DNA of 64,000 bases from Chitinophagaceae bacterium UBA4411 (GCA_002400415.1 DGQP01000001.1:150354-214353), one strand, 5' to 3'; counted from the stretch's first letter, positions 26,324-34,772 are shown. Program-made: numbers and translations. Notes: generated by a model from the letters alone, not told the origin.

Positions 26324-26885
26324 GAATAAATAAAAACAGCAGGGTTAAAAAATCAACCAGTTTAAGCCGCAGTTGCTTTAGCGCCTTCCCCATCTGGTTT
26401 TCAACGGTCTTTATGGAAATATCCAGCTGATCAGCGATCTCCCGGTATTTCATTTCTTCAAAACGGCTGAGCTGAAAAACGGTACGGCATTGTTCTGGCA
26501 GCTCATTCAGTGCTTCCCTGATTTTTTGTTCCAGCTCTTTGCTGATCGTTTTTACCGGCACATTCACAGATTCATTCTTCATACTATATGCCACATGTAA
26601 CTGGTGATTGGCTTTTACTTTCTGGTGCTTCAGCTGGTTCAGGCATTGGTTGTGAACGGCCCTGTATAAATAAGCCGCCACTGAACCGGAGAAAGAAAGA
26701 TGTTCTGCTCTTTCCCATAATTTAAAAAATACCTGCTGAACCGCTTCTTCTGCATCGGCTTCATCTTTCAGTATGGTGCAGGCATAGGCGTGCAGGTTCT
26801 TAAAATAAGTTTTAAAAACTTCTTCAAAAGCTGACGAATCTCTCTTCGCCAGCTGTGCCGTAAGGGTGTGCTCCTGCAATTCCAT
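26316..26885 (-). CDS. ECF RNA polymerase sigma factor, FecI-like
   Basis: 189 aa from the ATG at 26885. The TTG at 26930 lies inside a promoter box, so it cannot be the start. Region 2 (FEEVFKTYFKNLHAYA, DEADAEEAVQQVFFKLWER) and region 4 (LNELPEQCRTVFQLSRFEEMKYREIADQLDISIKTVENQM, in pieces) are intact, and the C-terminal KALKQLRLKL is typical of Bacteroidota sigma factors of this type. The gene end overlaps the fecR frame by 8 nt. It should direct RNA polymerase to its own locus and the STN and receptor genes. Confidence 0.94.
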   Translation of the reverse strand: MELQEHTLTAQLAKRDSSAFEEVFKTYFKNLHAYACTILKDEADAEEAVQQVFFKLWERAEHLSFSGSVAAYLYRAVHNQCLNQLKHQKVKANHQLHVAYSMKNESVNVPVKTISKELEQKIREALNELPEQCRTVFQLSRFEEMKYREIADQLDISIKTVENQMGKALKQLRLKLVDFLTLLFLFIHF

Positions 26886-27220
26886 GCTGATGGCCCTGAG
26901 TCCTTGTTCTGCTATTATAGCTGCGCCCAAAAGTACTTTTTACTATAACACCCAAACTACCGTTCACCCCTATTCAGGTATGAAAAATAGTTTTAAATGA
27001 ACCGGCTGAGGGCTTCCCGGGATGAATTGTCCTTCTGTTTGCCAATTGTTTACATCAAATCCAGGGAAAAGTGATGAGACGGGCCTGGCTGGCATACCGG
27101 TTACGGCTCAATCCTGTGCCGGCGGCAAAACTAAAAACTGATCATTCTTTTTATCCGGTTGTTTTCTATAAAGGGATGCTTTAACAGGTATCTCTTTTTT
27201 ATCTTTATTCAAACAAGATT
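26886..27220. other. Divergent intergenic region between sigma factor and lipase genes
   Basis: 335 bp with the sigma promoter at its left end (26928-26956). The middle holds no open frame. On the plus strand TATCTTTA (27200-27207) is one mismatch from the TAnnTTTG box, 13 nt before the lipase ATG. Nothing else stands out. Confidence 0.5.
26928..26956 (-). promoter_or_regulatory. Promoter of the sigma factor gene (TTTG-N17-TACTTTTG)
   Basis: On the minus strand a -33 TTTG (26956-26953) is followed after 17 nt by a perfect -7 box TACTTTTG (26935-26928), the Bacteroidota housekeeping consensus. Transcription would begin near 26922, ahead of the ATG at 26885. Confidence 0.75.
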
Positions 27221-28246
27221 ATGAAGTACCAGCTGCTTTTTTTATTTGCTATTCTATCCATCACAGCCTGCAATAACAATACAAAAGACCATCCCGGAAC
27301 AAAACCACCGGCAACAGCTATTACAGCCTGTACGCTGTCAGAGATCAGTTATTGCAGCCAGCCACAGGATTCGCTCACCAGGTACCTGCCCGGCTGGAAT
27401 ATCGTCTGGAATCCTGCCCCGGTCAATGGCAATTATGCCTTTGTGGCAACTGATGGATACAACTATGCCATTGCTATCCGGGGCTCATTGATGGATTTTA
27501 ACAGGGATGCTCTGAATAACTGGATCTACCAGGACCTGCATGTGGCGGTGCAGAGAAAATGGCCTTATACTGATAGTGTTGGCGGAGCTAAAATAGCGGA
27601 AGGTTCTTATGACGGCTGGACAAATCTTTCAATTATGAAAGACCTGAAAACAGGACAAAATCTTGAACGGTTCCTGGATAGTGTAACCACAACCACGACC
27701 CCTGTTTTGATTACCGGTCACAGCCTTGGCGGTAACCTTGCTACTGTGTACGCTTCCTGGTTATATACCCATTTTGAAACAACCGGTAAATTGAATGAAC
27801 ATATCAATGTAATCACTTTTGCCGCACCGGCAGCAGGCAATAAAAATTTTGCACAGGATTTTGACAAAAAATTCCCGCTGTCTGTCCGCTTTGAAAACAA
27901 GAATGATCTTGTTCCGAAATTCCCGGTGGCAGACCGTATCGAAACACTGGGCAAATTATATGATTCCATCCCTGCTGCCACTAAGATCGAAGTGGGATAT
28001 AACAATGCCACCGTTCCATTAAGTTCTGTTTTTGATTTTATCAGTATCGCTGTCAAAGGGATTGAACTGGTTAATGGTTTTTCCTCTTACACACAAACTA
28101 ATGGCAACGGTCATGTGATCAATATCCCTTTATCAGGGAAAAACAACTTTAATGATATCGGCAGCTGGTTTGCGGAGGCCGGTTATCATCACAGCATTGA
28201 ACAATATGCTTCCTTTATCGGTGCCCCGGTTATCAAAACTCCCTGA
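27221..28246 (+). CDS. Lipase (class 3) family lipoprotein
   Basis: 341 aa. Lipoprotein signal SITAC (Cys17). An alpha/beta hydrolase of the fungal-lipase-like class 3: YAIAIRGS ahead of the oxyanion region, the GHSLGG elbow (Ser about 168), FAAPAAGNKNFA, NKNDLVPKFP with the likely acid Asp, and a C-terminal His in YHHSIEQY. All triad parts are present. It probably hydrolyses acylglycerols or other esters at the membrane surface. Single gene, with a near-consensus -7 box upstream. Confidence 0.88.
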   Translation: MKYQLLFLFAILSITACNNNTKDHPGTKPPATAITACTLSEISYCSQPQDSLTRYLPGWNIVWNPAPVNGNYAFVATDGYNYAIAIRGSLMDFNRDALNNWIYQDLHVAVQRKWPYTDSVGGAKIAEGSYDGWTNLSIMKDLKTGQNLERFLDSVTTTTTPVLITGHSLGGNLATVYASWLYTHFETTGKLNEHINVITFAAPAAGNKNFAQDFDKKFPLSVRFENKNDLVPKFPVADRIETLGKLYDSIPAATKIEVGYNNATVPLSSVFDFISIAVKGIELVNGFSSYTQTNGNGHVINIPLSGKNNFNDIGSWFAEAGYHHSIEQYASFIGAPVIKTP

Positions 28247-28255
28247 TGACCGTAT

Positions 28256-29275
28256 TCAGTTAGCTGCAATACCATCTTTTGTTTTGCGGATGTTCAGCTT
28301 ATAACGAAGTACTACATCCTCGTTATACATGACATATAACCACTGTATCCCTGTGTTGGTTACAGGAAAATCATACGTCACCCTGTCTCCTTTGATGGCA
28401 GCAGGTTTGACACTCGCAAACGAAGGAGCAGCCTGTTGTACAAGCAGTTCTGACAACGAATCGGGCGAGACGGTCATATTCCGTTTGGCCAGGTCAAGCT
28501 GAAGCTCAATGTGGATAGTATCTCCTGTAACCGCTTCAATCAAACCCCTTGAAGGAAGATAGGATTGGATAAAATATTTACTATAGGATCGCTGCCGGAA
28601 AGGCATGTAAAGAAATTCCCCCGGCACCGGCATTTCAGCCAGTAATGTCCACCGGGTATCATCCGGGTAATGATGTTGAATAAATTTAGCCGGTGAACTA
28701 AGAAAATACCCGCTGTCATATTGTTTCACAAAATCACCTGAAGGCATGGCAATATAGCCGCTGGCCCAGGTTACGTCCAGGAGGAACCAGCTGCTGTCAA
28801 TATAAACGGCATTCCAGGTATGGTTTGACCGGAAATTGGCGTGTGCTTTATTGAAATCGGTGCGGGCATAACCGGTAATAAGTTCAGCCCTGATCCCGGC
28901 ATGTTCACAAAGTGATTTGAAAAGCCGGGCATACCCTTCGCATACCGCAGTTTTCTCCTTTAATACTTTAGTGGCTACACGGTCTGTAAGTGATGGCAGC
29001 ACTTTACCCTCCCTTTCCTCCTCTTCCCAAAAAACAACCCTGTTTTTTAATTTCCAGCCCGGGGCAACCGGCCTGTAGTAAGCAATATTTTCCGTAATCC
29101 AGAAGAATATAGCTTTCACCTTTTCTGTTTGCGTGGAGCAACTCTCTGTAAGCCGGAAAGAAAGCCGGGCGGGATCGGTTTCATTGTATGCTTCTCTTTC
29201 CTTTTTTCCCAACTGCCGCTGGGAGAAAAGGGATAACGTCATACAAACAAGACTTATGGTCAGGTAAATTTTCAA
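28256..29275 (-). CDS. Secreted transglutaminase-like protein
   Basis: 339 aa with a signal peptide (1-18). A transglutaminase-core domain at about 40-175: KVKAIFFWITENIAYY, the nucleophile Cys in KTAVCEGYARLFKSLCEHAG, His in NHTWNAVY, and Asp in LLDVTWASG. The C-terminal 150 residues are beta-rich (VTYDFPVTNTGIQWLYVMYN), as in the KTSC/Ig-like appendages seen with this domain. Likely a periplasmic cysteine protease or transpeptidase acting on proteins or peptidoglycan. Convergent with the lipase gene, with 9 nt between stops. Confidence 0.88.
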   Translation of the reverse strand: MKIYLTISLVCMTLSLFSQRQLGKKEREAYNETDPARLSFRLTESCSTQTEKVKAIFFWITENIAYYRPVAPGWKLKNRVVFWEEEEREGKVLPSLTDRVATKVLKEKTAVCEGYARLFKSLCEHAGIRAELITGYARTDFNKAHANFRSNHTWNAVYIDSSWFLLDVTWASGYIAMPSGDFVKQYDSGYFLSSPAKFIQHHYPDDTRWTLLAEMPVPGEFLYMPFRQRSYSKYFIQSYLPSRGLIEAVTGDTIHIELQLDLAKRNMTVSPDSLSELLVQQAAPSFASVKPAAIKGDRVTYDFPVTNTGIQWLYVMYNEDVVLRYKLNIRKTKDGIAAN

Positions 29276-29413
29276 GTTGCTGGTTGGGTCCTTATAAAGT
29301 TATTACAATTATTGATGGTTCTCATCATCCCCAGCGGGTCAAAAAACCTATACAGGCACTTCTCCGGCTTACCGGAATCCTTTATCTTTACGAGGATTAA
29401 AAAGTATAATCCT

Positions 29414-29569
29414 ATGTCATTACTGAACCAGAATAATAAGAAAGGAAAAAAGAAAGATACCAAGAAAGGTCCCACCGGCGCTAACCAGGGTTCCAAATTC
29501 ATCCAGAAGCCTAAATCAACCGGCTTTGTAAGCAAACAATCCAATACAGGTTCACAAAGAGGCAGCTGA
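29414..29569 (+). CDS. Small basic protein, 51 aa
   Basis: 51 aa, very rich in Lys, Gln, Ser and Gly (LLNQNNKKGKKKDTKKGP, FIQKPKSTGFVSKQSN), and predicted disordered. The start is the ATG at 29414, 23 nt after TATCTTTA (29383-29390), a one-mismatch -7 box. I recall similar short basic proteins in Bacteroidota, perhaps nucleic-acid- or ribosome-associated, but I cannot assign a function. The SET-domain gene follows by 16 nt, so both may share a transcript. Confidence 0.6.
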   Translation: MSLLNQNNKKGKKKDTKKGPTGANQGSKFIQKPKSTGFVSKQSNTGSQRGS

Positions 29570-29585
29570 TTCCTCACGTCTGATT

Positions 29586-30002
29586 ATGACTAAAGAAGAA
29601 CTGCTGCAGGAATTATCGCAGGAGATGTATGCCATGCTCCGGCCATCGCCTGTTCATGGCATCGGTGTTTTTGCCATGCGTGACATCCCCAAAGGTTGCC
29701 GGACGATTTTTTCCCGGAACGTCGGTGAATGGATTAAGCTTCCCATTGCTGATGTTGAAAAACTGCCGGACCATTCCCGCAACCTGGTGGAAACCTATTG
29801 CCTCTATGATGAGGAACATTATTATGTGCCCGATTATGGCTTTAAAGTGATGGATATGGTCAATTATCTCAATCACTCCTCCAGCCCCAATATCATTTCT
29901 GTAAACGATGGCGAGTATTTTGAAGCCTTAACAGATATTGCAGCCGGGGAAGAATTACTGGTCAATTATGGCTCCATTGTTGACACAACGGAGTACGATT
30001 AA
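29586..30002 (+). CDS. SET-domain protein (putative lysine methyltransferase)
   Basis: 138 aa, essentially a lone SET domain. SPVHGIGVFAMRDIPKGCRTIF is the N-terminal SET strand block, NYLNHSSSPNI is the NHS motif that binds S-adenosylmethionine, and DIAAGEELLVNYGS holds the catalytic Tyr region (GEELLVNY). The zinc-binding post-SET cysteines of eukaryotic enzymes are absent, as is usual in bacterial forms. It may methylate lysine on a protein; the Lys-rich 51-aa protein encoded just upstream is an obvious but unproven substrate candidate. Convergent with the next gene by 2 nt. Confidence 0.87.
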   Translation: MTKEELLQELSQEMYAMLRPSPVHGIGVFAMRDIPKGCRTIFSRNVGEWIKLPIADVEKLPDHSRNLVETYCLYDEEHYYVPDYGFKVMDMVNYLNHSSSPNIISVNDGEYFEALTDIAAGEELLVNYGSIVDTTEYD

Positions 30003-30004
30003 GA

Positions 30005-30727
30005 TTACCGCTTCAGGAATTTCCCCTTCAATAGTTTTTCCATTACTTCTTCTTTCAGGTTACGGCTGATGGGTATATGATGCTGCCCGATCATAATATC
30101 ATTCCCTTCAATACTGTCAATTTTTGAGGCGGCCACGATATAGGATTTATGGGTTTTGACAAAACGGTCTCCCGGCAGGTAATCCTCTACTGCTTTAAAA
30201 GTGAGATAGGTGATATATTTTTTTCCTGCTGTATGAATAACAACATAGTTCTGTAAAGCCTCCGCAAATAACACCTCTTCATAATCCAGCTTCACCAGCT
30301 TGTTATCTGCCTTGATAAAGAAATAGCCAGCACCCTGTGAAGTAGCTATTACCGAATTCTTTTCTCTTATTTCATAAAATTCTTTCGCTTTTAAAGCCGC
30401 TTTCAGGAAGCGGTCAAAAGAAATGGGTTTGACCAGGTAATCCAGCGCATTCACTTCAAAACCATCCAGTGCATATTGCGGGTAGGCAGTAGTGAAAATA
30501 ACCGGTGGTGGTGATTGTAAGGTTCTGAAGAATTCCAACCCGGTAATTTTGGGCATCTGAATATCCAGGAATAATAACCGGGCTTCTCCCCTGCTGATAG
30601 CATCCGTTGCCTTCAGCGGGTTATCAAATTCACCGGTAAGCTGCAAAAAATCTGTATCCGCAATATATTCCTTCAGGCCCTTTCTTGCCAGTGGCTCATC
30701 ATCGATGATAATGCAATTAATGATCAT
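30005..30727 (-). CDS. LytTR-family response regulator
   Basis: 240 aa. Receiver domain 1-120 with DDEP (9-12), phospho-acceptor Asp55 in LLFLDIQMP, TTAYPQYALDGF and the KPI lysine. LytTR domain about 135-236 (VLFAEALQNYVVIHT, FVKTHKSYIVAASKIDSIEGN, HIPISRNLKEEV). Its ATG overlaps the kinase stop by 4 nt, so they are coupled. It is the second such pair in the window and not closely similar to the first. A strong dyad lies upstream of the kinase gene and could be involved in its control. Confidence 0.95.
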   Translation of the reverse strand: MIINCIIIDDEPLARKGLKEYIADTDFLQLTGEFDNPLKATDAISRGEARLLFLDIQMPKITGLEFFRTLQSPPPVIFTTAYPQYALDGFEVNALDYLVKPISFDRFLKAALKAKEFYEIREKNSVIATSQGAGYFFIKADNKLVKLDYEEVLFAEALQNYVVIHTAGKKYITYLTFKAVEDYLPGDRFVKTHKSYIVAASKIDSIEGNDIMIGQHHIPISRNLKEEVMEKLLKGKFLKR

Positions 30728-31752
30728 GAGAGGCTGAGATTAAGGTGTACCGAAAATTTGTTATTGCTATCTGTTATCGTCAATTCGTGTTTCCCGGGAT
30801 ATAAAAGCTCCAGTCTCCTCTTTACATTAGTCAGCCCGATACCTCCTTTATCCCCAGCCGGCCGGATCATGTTTTCTTTGGAATTTTCGACACAGAAAGA
30901 GAATATGCCATTGGACCTGTTCATAGCCAGCTTTACATAATTAGGCTGCCCCTGGTGATGTGAAATATACTTGAAGGCATTCTCCACAAAAGGTATTAAC
31001 AATAAGGGCTCTATTGAAAAACCGTTTACTTCCGGTGCACACTGAAAACTTACTGTATAATTCTCATCTTTTCGCAGGTGCTGCAGATCCACATAATCAT
31101 GAAGATAACGTATCTCTTTCTCAACCGGGATTTTGTCTCCTCCCATTTCATACAGCTGGTACCGCAGCATTTCCGAAAATTTATGCAGGGCCTCCCTGGC
31201 TTCAGCATTATCTTTTTTTATGAGGAAATAAACAGCGTTGAGTGAATTGAAAAGAAAATGAGGGTTGATCTGCGATTTCAGGAAATTCAATTCTGTTTCC
31301 GCTTTTTCTTTGGCTACTTCAGCCAGCCGCTGCTGCATTTTTGTGTAATCAAACATCAGTTTGAAAGCGGCACCCGCTGTGACCAGAAAAAAATGCGGGA
31401 TCATATTATCATAGATCCGTGTTCGCCAGTCAGAACTGAAATCGAGCAATGCAGGGGCATTTAACATTCGCCCGAGCACCTGCATCTTCAGCAGACTGCT
31501 GGCAATGATCATCCCTGAAAAAACAAGGATGAAGCCGGCATATTTCTTTTTGTAAAACAGTTTGGGCAGCAGGAGGTAATTCGTGATATATACCATAATT
31601 GCCAGGTCAACCACTTTGACGAGTGTTACCTGGAAGGCGGTACTTTCTTTACTGTAATCGTTGCGGCGGAAAAAAAACCAAAGCCCGAAGATCAGCATCC
31701 AGCTAAACAGGTGATGCAGCTTGTACTTCAAAAAGAATTCTCTGTTGTGCAT
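30724..31752 (-). CDS. Sensor histidine kinase, LytS/YehU type with four membrane helices
   Basis: 342 aa from the ATG at 31752 (a TTG two codons earlier is the alternative). Four hydrophobic helices in residues 10-135, a short coiled coil (MQQRLAEVAKEKAETELNFLK), then His_kinase with phospho-acceptor in QINPHFLFNSLNAVYF and HATPase motifs LLLIPFVENAFKY and GGIGLTNVKRRLELLYP. There is no periplasmic sensing domain, so it probably senses a membrane-level signal. It signals to the coupled LytTR regulator. Confidence 0.94.
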   Translation of the reverse strand: MHNREFFLKYKLHHLFSWMLIFGLWFFFRRNDYSKESTAFQVTLVKVVDLAIMVYITNYLLLPKLFYKKKYAGFILVFSGMIIASSLLKMQVLGRMLNAPALLDFSSDWRTRIYDNMIPHFFLVTAGAAFKLMFDYTKMQQRLAEVAKEKAETELNFLKSQINPHFLFNSLNAVYFLIKKDNAEAREALHKFSEMLRYQLYEMGGDKIPVEKEIRYLHDYVDLQHLRKDENYTVSFQCAPEVNGFSIEPLLLIPFVENAFKYISHHQGQPNYVKLAMNRSNGIFSFCVENSKENMIRPAGDKGGIGLTNVKRRLELLYPGKHELTITDSNNKFSVHLNLSLS

Positions 31753-31812
31753 ATGCAAATTAAATGTACAAATTCCCGGTGGCCTGACCGGTTACACAAT
31801 CTGCAGAGTTTT

Positions 31813-31843
31813 CGTGACGAAAGACAAATTTCTGTTCGTCACG
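31813..31843. promoter_or_regulatory. Strong dyad in the divergent kinase/dioxygenase promoter region
   Basis: CGTGACGAA (31813-31821) and TTCGTCACG (31835-31843) are perfect inverted 9-mers separated by 13 nt, about 60 bp upstream of the histidine kinase start. A second, exact 12-bp palindrome TTTTGTACAAAA occurs at 31868-31879. Neither is followed by a T-run, so operators are more likely than terminators. Confidence 0.5.
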
Positions 31844-31914
31844 GTTTGACCGCCTTTTATATAATCCTTTTGTACAAAATCAAATACAAGGGCAATTTTA
31901 GTAAAACAATTTAT

Positions 31915-32289
31915 ATGAGACTTACGATTATCCTGCTAACCTTGTCGTGCAGCATAACAATACCCGCCTGCGCACAACCTGCAACTACTCAAAAAGCAGA
32001 TATAAAAGTGGGAGGCCCCTGTGAAACTGTTTATGAATGCCCTGTGCCTTTCGATCAGCTCAACGAAGTGGATACCTTACCTGGCTTCAGTGATGCCGGT
32101 CCGAAAATCGGGATCAGCGGCACTGTTTATACAGCAGATGGCAAAATAGCAGCAGCTGTGATCATTTATATTTATCATACGGACCAGGCCGGTATTTGCC
32201 CGCGGAAAGAAACAGAAAAAGGCGGAAGATTGTATACTGAACGCAATATTGTCCCCGGAAAGAATATTCCCGGCTACCCGGCCAATTAA
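31915..32289 (+). pseudogene. Truncated intradiol dioxygenase-like protein, iron ligands lost
   Basis: 124 aa from the ATG at 31915, with a signal peptide or lipobox-like start (TIPACAQ). Residues 25-95 match the secreted intradiol ring-cleavage dioxygenase-like family of Bacteroidota (PCETVYEC, VDTLPGFSDAGPKIGISGTVYTADGK in pieces, IYIYHTDQAGI). From my memory of the family, a GIYP tyrosine, a later PYP tyrosine and a PAHIH pair bind Fe(III), and proteins are about 200 aa. Here the first is GICP (Cys for Tyr), and the segment with the other ligands is missing: after EKGG the frame runs on 20 residues and stops. It cannot be an active dioxygenase. It abuts the convergent gene by 2 nt. Confidence 0.7.
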
Positions 32290-32291
32290 TA

Positions 32292-32768
32292 TCAGCGGAT
32301 ATAAAACTCAGCCCTGACCTTATAATAGGTAACACCTCTTTCCACCATATTGGTCAGCATACCATTGATCTTTATCTTCCAAAGATCTTTGGATTCATCA
32401 AAAACAGATTCTACAACGCCACTGGAAAGAGCAACAAAAGAAGCAGAGCCGCCGGAACGAAATGAATATTTTGCTTCCACTTCATCCTTATTATCCGCAT
32501 CGGAAGTAATCTTGTACTTTGTTGATTTTAGTTTTTTATCACGGAAGAATACCGTAAAGAACTGGTCCCGCTGCTGCACCTGCACCCTTAATTTTCCGTG
32601 GTCCCTGTACACTTTAACCGTAGCCGGCTGCAGTTCCAGGAAAAAATTATTGGCACTGACAGTATCAGTGATAAACACCGGGCAGCGGCTCAGCACCGAA
32701 TCTTTTTCTTCCTGGCCGGCAACAACAAGAGAAACACAGGCAAAGACGACTGCAAGAATGGTTCGCAT
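32292..32768 (-). CDS. Secreted protein of unknown function
   Basis: 158 aa from the ATG at 32768 (MRTILAVVFACVSLVVAGQ, signal peptide). An in-frame ATG at 32789 adds seven residues ahead of it. The mature part is beta-rich with alternating strands (FFLELQPATVKVYRDHGKL, QFFTVFFRDKKLKSTKYK, VEAKYSFRSGGSASFVAL), consistent with a lipocalin-like or other small beta-barrel fold. No family recognised. It lies 66 nt after yggS on the same strand. Confidence 0.7.
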   Translation of the reverse strand: MRTILAVVFACVSLVVAGQEEKDSVLSRCPVFITDTVSANNFFLELQPATVKVYRDHGKLRVQVQQRDQFFTVFFRDKKLKSTKYKITSDADNKDEVEAKYSFRSGGSASFVALSSGVVESVFDESKDLWKIKINGMLTNMVERGVTYYKVRAEFYIR

Positions 32769-32834
32769 GGTTGGTGAATTCGAACACAAAAAATACGACT
32801 ATTTACCGAATAACAACCCGCCCTGTTCCGGGTA

Positions 32835-33524
32835 TCAGTCTGGTTTTTGCCTTTCGCCAAATAAAAGGCTGCCAATCCTGACCATATTACTTCCCTCTTC
32901 AACCGCAATTTTATAGTCACTGCTCATACCCATAGAGAGAATTTGAAGTCGCTGGTTTGAAGTTGGAGGTCCGGCGTATTTATCGAAGATCGTCTTCAAA
33001 GACCTGAATTCATTCCTTACCAAATTCCTATTATCTGAGAACGAGGCCATGCCCATTAACCCGCAGACGCTTATGTTATTGAGAACATGCAGCTGGTTGT
33101 ACCGGGGCAGATTATTTAACAAAAGTGACAATTCATTTTCATCCAGGCCAAACTTGGTTTCTTCTTTAGCGATATATACCTGCAGCAGGCAATCAATGAC
33201 GCGGTTTTGTTTTTTTCCCTGTTTGTCAATTTCCTGCAACAGTTTGAAACTATCCACGCCATGAATAAGATGAACAAAGGGGGCAATATACTTTACCTTA
33301 TTTGTTTGAAGATGCCCGATAAAATGCCAGCGGATATCCTGAGGCAATTGCGTCTGCTTGTCCACCAGTTCCTGCACATAGTTTTCGCCAAAGTCGCGGT
33401 GACCCAGTTCGTAGAGCTCAAGGATATCTTCAACCGGCTTTGTTTTGGATACGGCTACCAGCGTAACCGGTTTTGCATCCAGTTCCTGCCTGATCGATTT
33501 ATATAATTCTTTATTCACTGCCAT
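32835..33524 (-). CDS. YggS/PLPBP-family pyridoxal phosphate homeostasis protein
   Basis: 229 aa from the ATG at 33524; an upstream in-frame ATG at 33566 lies inside the terminator hairpin of the preceding gene. LVAVSKTKP carries the PLP Schiff-base lysine, DFGENYVQELVDK and WHFIGHLQTNKVK are the family signatures, and LSMGMSSDYKIAVEEGSNMVRIGSLLFG is the phosphate-binding end (in pieces). It is a single-domain TIM-barrel protein that buffers PLP and keeps amino-acid pools balanced, with no known catalysis. No cell-division or proC neighbour here. Confidence 0.95.
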   Translation of the reverse strand: MAVNKELYKSIRQELDAKPVTLVAVSKTKPVEDILELYELGHRDFGENYVQELVDKQTQLPQDIRWHFIGHLQTNKVKYIAPFVHLIHGVDSFKLLQEIDKQGKKQNRVIDCLLQVYIAKEETKFGLDENELSLLLNNLPRYNQLHVLNNISVCGLMGMASFSDNRNLVRNEFRSLKTIFDKYAGPPTSNQRLQILSMGMSSDYKIAVEEGSNMVRIGSLLFGERQKPD

Positions 33525-33539
33525 ACGCAAAGTTGCTGA

Positions 33540-33580
33540 AAATAAAAGTGTGCTGATCATTTTCAAATCAGCACACTTTT
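33540..33580 (-). terminator. Rho-independent terminator after the acyl-CoA dehydrogenase gene
   Basis: AAAAGTGTGCTGAT (33544-33557) pairs perfectly with ATCAGCACACTTTT (33567-33580) over a 9-nt loop. On the minus strand it is followed by a T-rich tail (TTTTATTTT). It separates acyl-CoA dehydrogenase from yggS. Confidence 0.88.
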
Positions 33581-33599
33581 AAATTTTAATTATATTGAA

Positions 33600-34754
33600 T
33601 TATTTCAAAATACTCCTGCTGATCACAATCCGCTGTACCTCGCTGGTACCTTCATAAATCTGGGTGATCTTGGCATCCCGCATCAACCTTTCCACATGGT
33701 ATTCCTTAACGAAACCATAGCCGCCGTGTATCTGTACAGCTTCCACAGTCGTCCACATGGCCGTTTCAGAAGCATATACTTTGGCCATCGAAGAACTTAA
33801 TGTATAATCAAGGTGATTATCTTTTTCCCAGGCCGCTTTCAGGCATAATAAACGGGCGGCTTCAATTTTAGTAGCCATATCGGCCAGTTTGAAAGCAATG
33901 GCCTGGTGATTCATGATCTCGGTGCCAAAAGCTTTTCTTGTTTTAGCATATTCTTTCGCCAGTTCATAAGCGCCACCGGCAATACCCAATGCCTGTGAGG
34001 CAATGCCAATCCTTCCGCCGGCTAATGTTTTCATGGCGAATTTGAAACCAAAGCCATCTTCTCCAATACGGTTCTCTTTGGGAACTTTCACATCGGTGAA
34101 CATGACGGTATGTGTATCACTCCCGCGGATACCAAGTTTATTTTCTTTTGCAGCAACAGTCACACCCGGCCAGTCTTTTTCAACGATCAGGCAGTTGATC
34201 CCCCTTGATCCTTTGGAAGGATCTGTTTGTGCTATTACCAGGTAAACAGAAGCCGTACCGCCATTCGTGATCCAGTTTTTGGTACCGTTCAATAAATAAT
34301 AATCTCCTTTGTCTTCTGCAGTGGTACGTTGCGAAGTGGCATCACTGCCAGCCTCCGGCTCACTTAACATGAAAGCGCCGATATATAACTCACCGTCTTT
34401 CCTGCCCCGGGCAAGTGGCGTTAAATATTTTTGTTTTTGAGTCTCATTCCCGTATTCCTGCAGGCCATAACAAACCAGGCTATTGTTCACACTCATGCAT
34501 ACACTCACACTGGCATCAATTTTTGAAATTTCTTCCATGGCCAGTACATAGCTGATCGTATCCATTCCGGCGCCACCATACTCAGGTTTTACCATCATGC
34601 CCATAAAGCCCAGGTCGGCCAGCTTTGTAATTTGTTCGCGGGGGAATTGCTGTTTCTCGTCCCGTTCAATAACGCCGGGTAAACATTCATTCCTGGCAAA
34701 ATCCCGGGCTGCCTGCTGAATCATCAATTGCTCCTCGGTAAGTTGAAATAACAT
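33600..34754 (-). CDS. Acyl-CoA dehydrogenase
   Basis: 384 aa, standard length. N-terminal helical domain (FQLTEEQLMIQQAARDFA), middle beta domain with the FAD contact AFMLSEPEAGSDATS and NGTKNWITNGG, C-terminal four-helix bundle with the catalytic-Glu segment ITQIYEGTSEVQRIVISR. The Glu in YEGTSE is the position used by short/medium-chain enzymes such as butyryl-CoA dehydrogenase, so short-chain acyl-CoA oxidation (fatty or amino acid catabolism) is most likely. Single-gene transcript from a TATATTTG box and ending at a strong terminator. Confidence 0.95.
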   Translation of the reverse strand: MLFQLTEEQLMIQQAARDFARNECLPGVIERDEKQQFPREQITKLADLGFMGMMVKPEYGGAGMDTISYVLAMEEISKIDASVSVCMSVNNSLVCYGLQEYGNETQKQKYLTPLARGRKDGELYIGAFMLSEPEAGSDATSQRTTAEDKGDYYLLNGTKNWITNGGTASVYLVIAQTDPSKGSRGINCLIVEKDWPGVTVAAKENKLGIRGSDTHTVMFTDVKVPKENRIGEDGFGFKFAMKTLAGGRIGIASQALGIAGGAYELAKEYAKTRKAFGTEIMNHQAIAFKLADMATKIEAARLLCLKAAWEKDNHLDYTLSSSMAKVYASETAMWTTVEAVQIHGGYGFVKEYHVERLMRDAKITQIYEGTSEVQRIVISRSILK

Positions 34755-34772
34755 ACGATTGTTAGATTTTCA

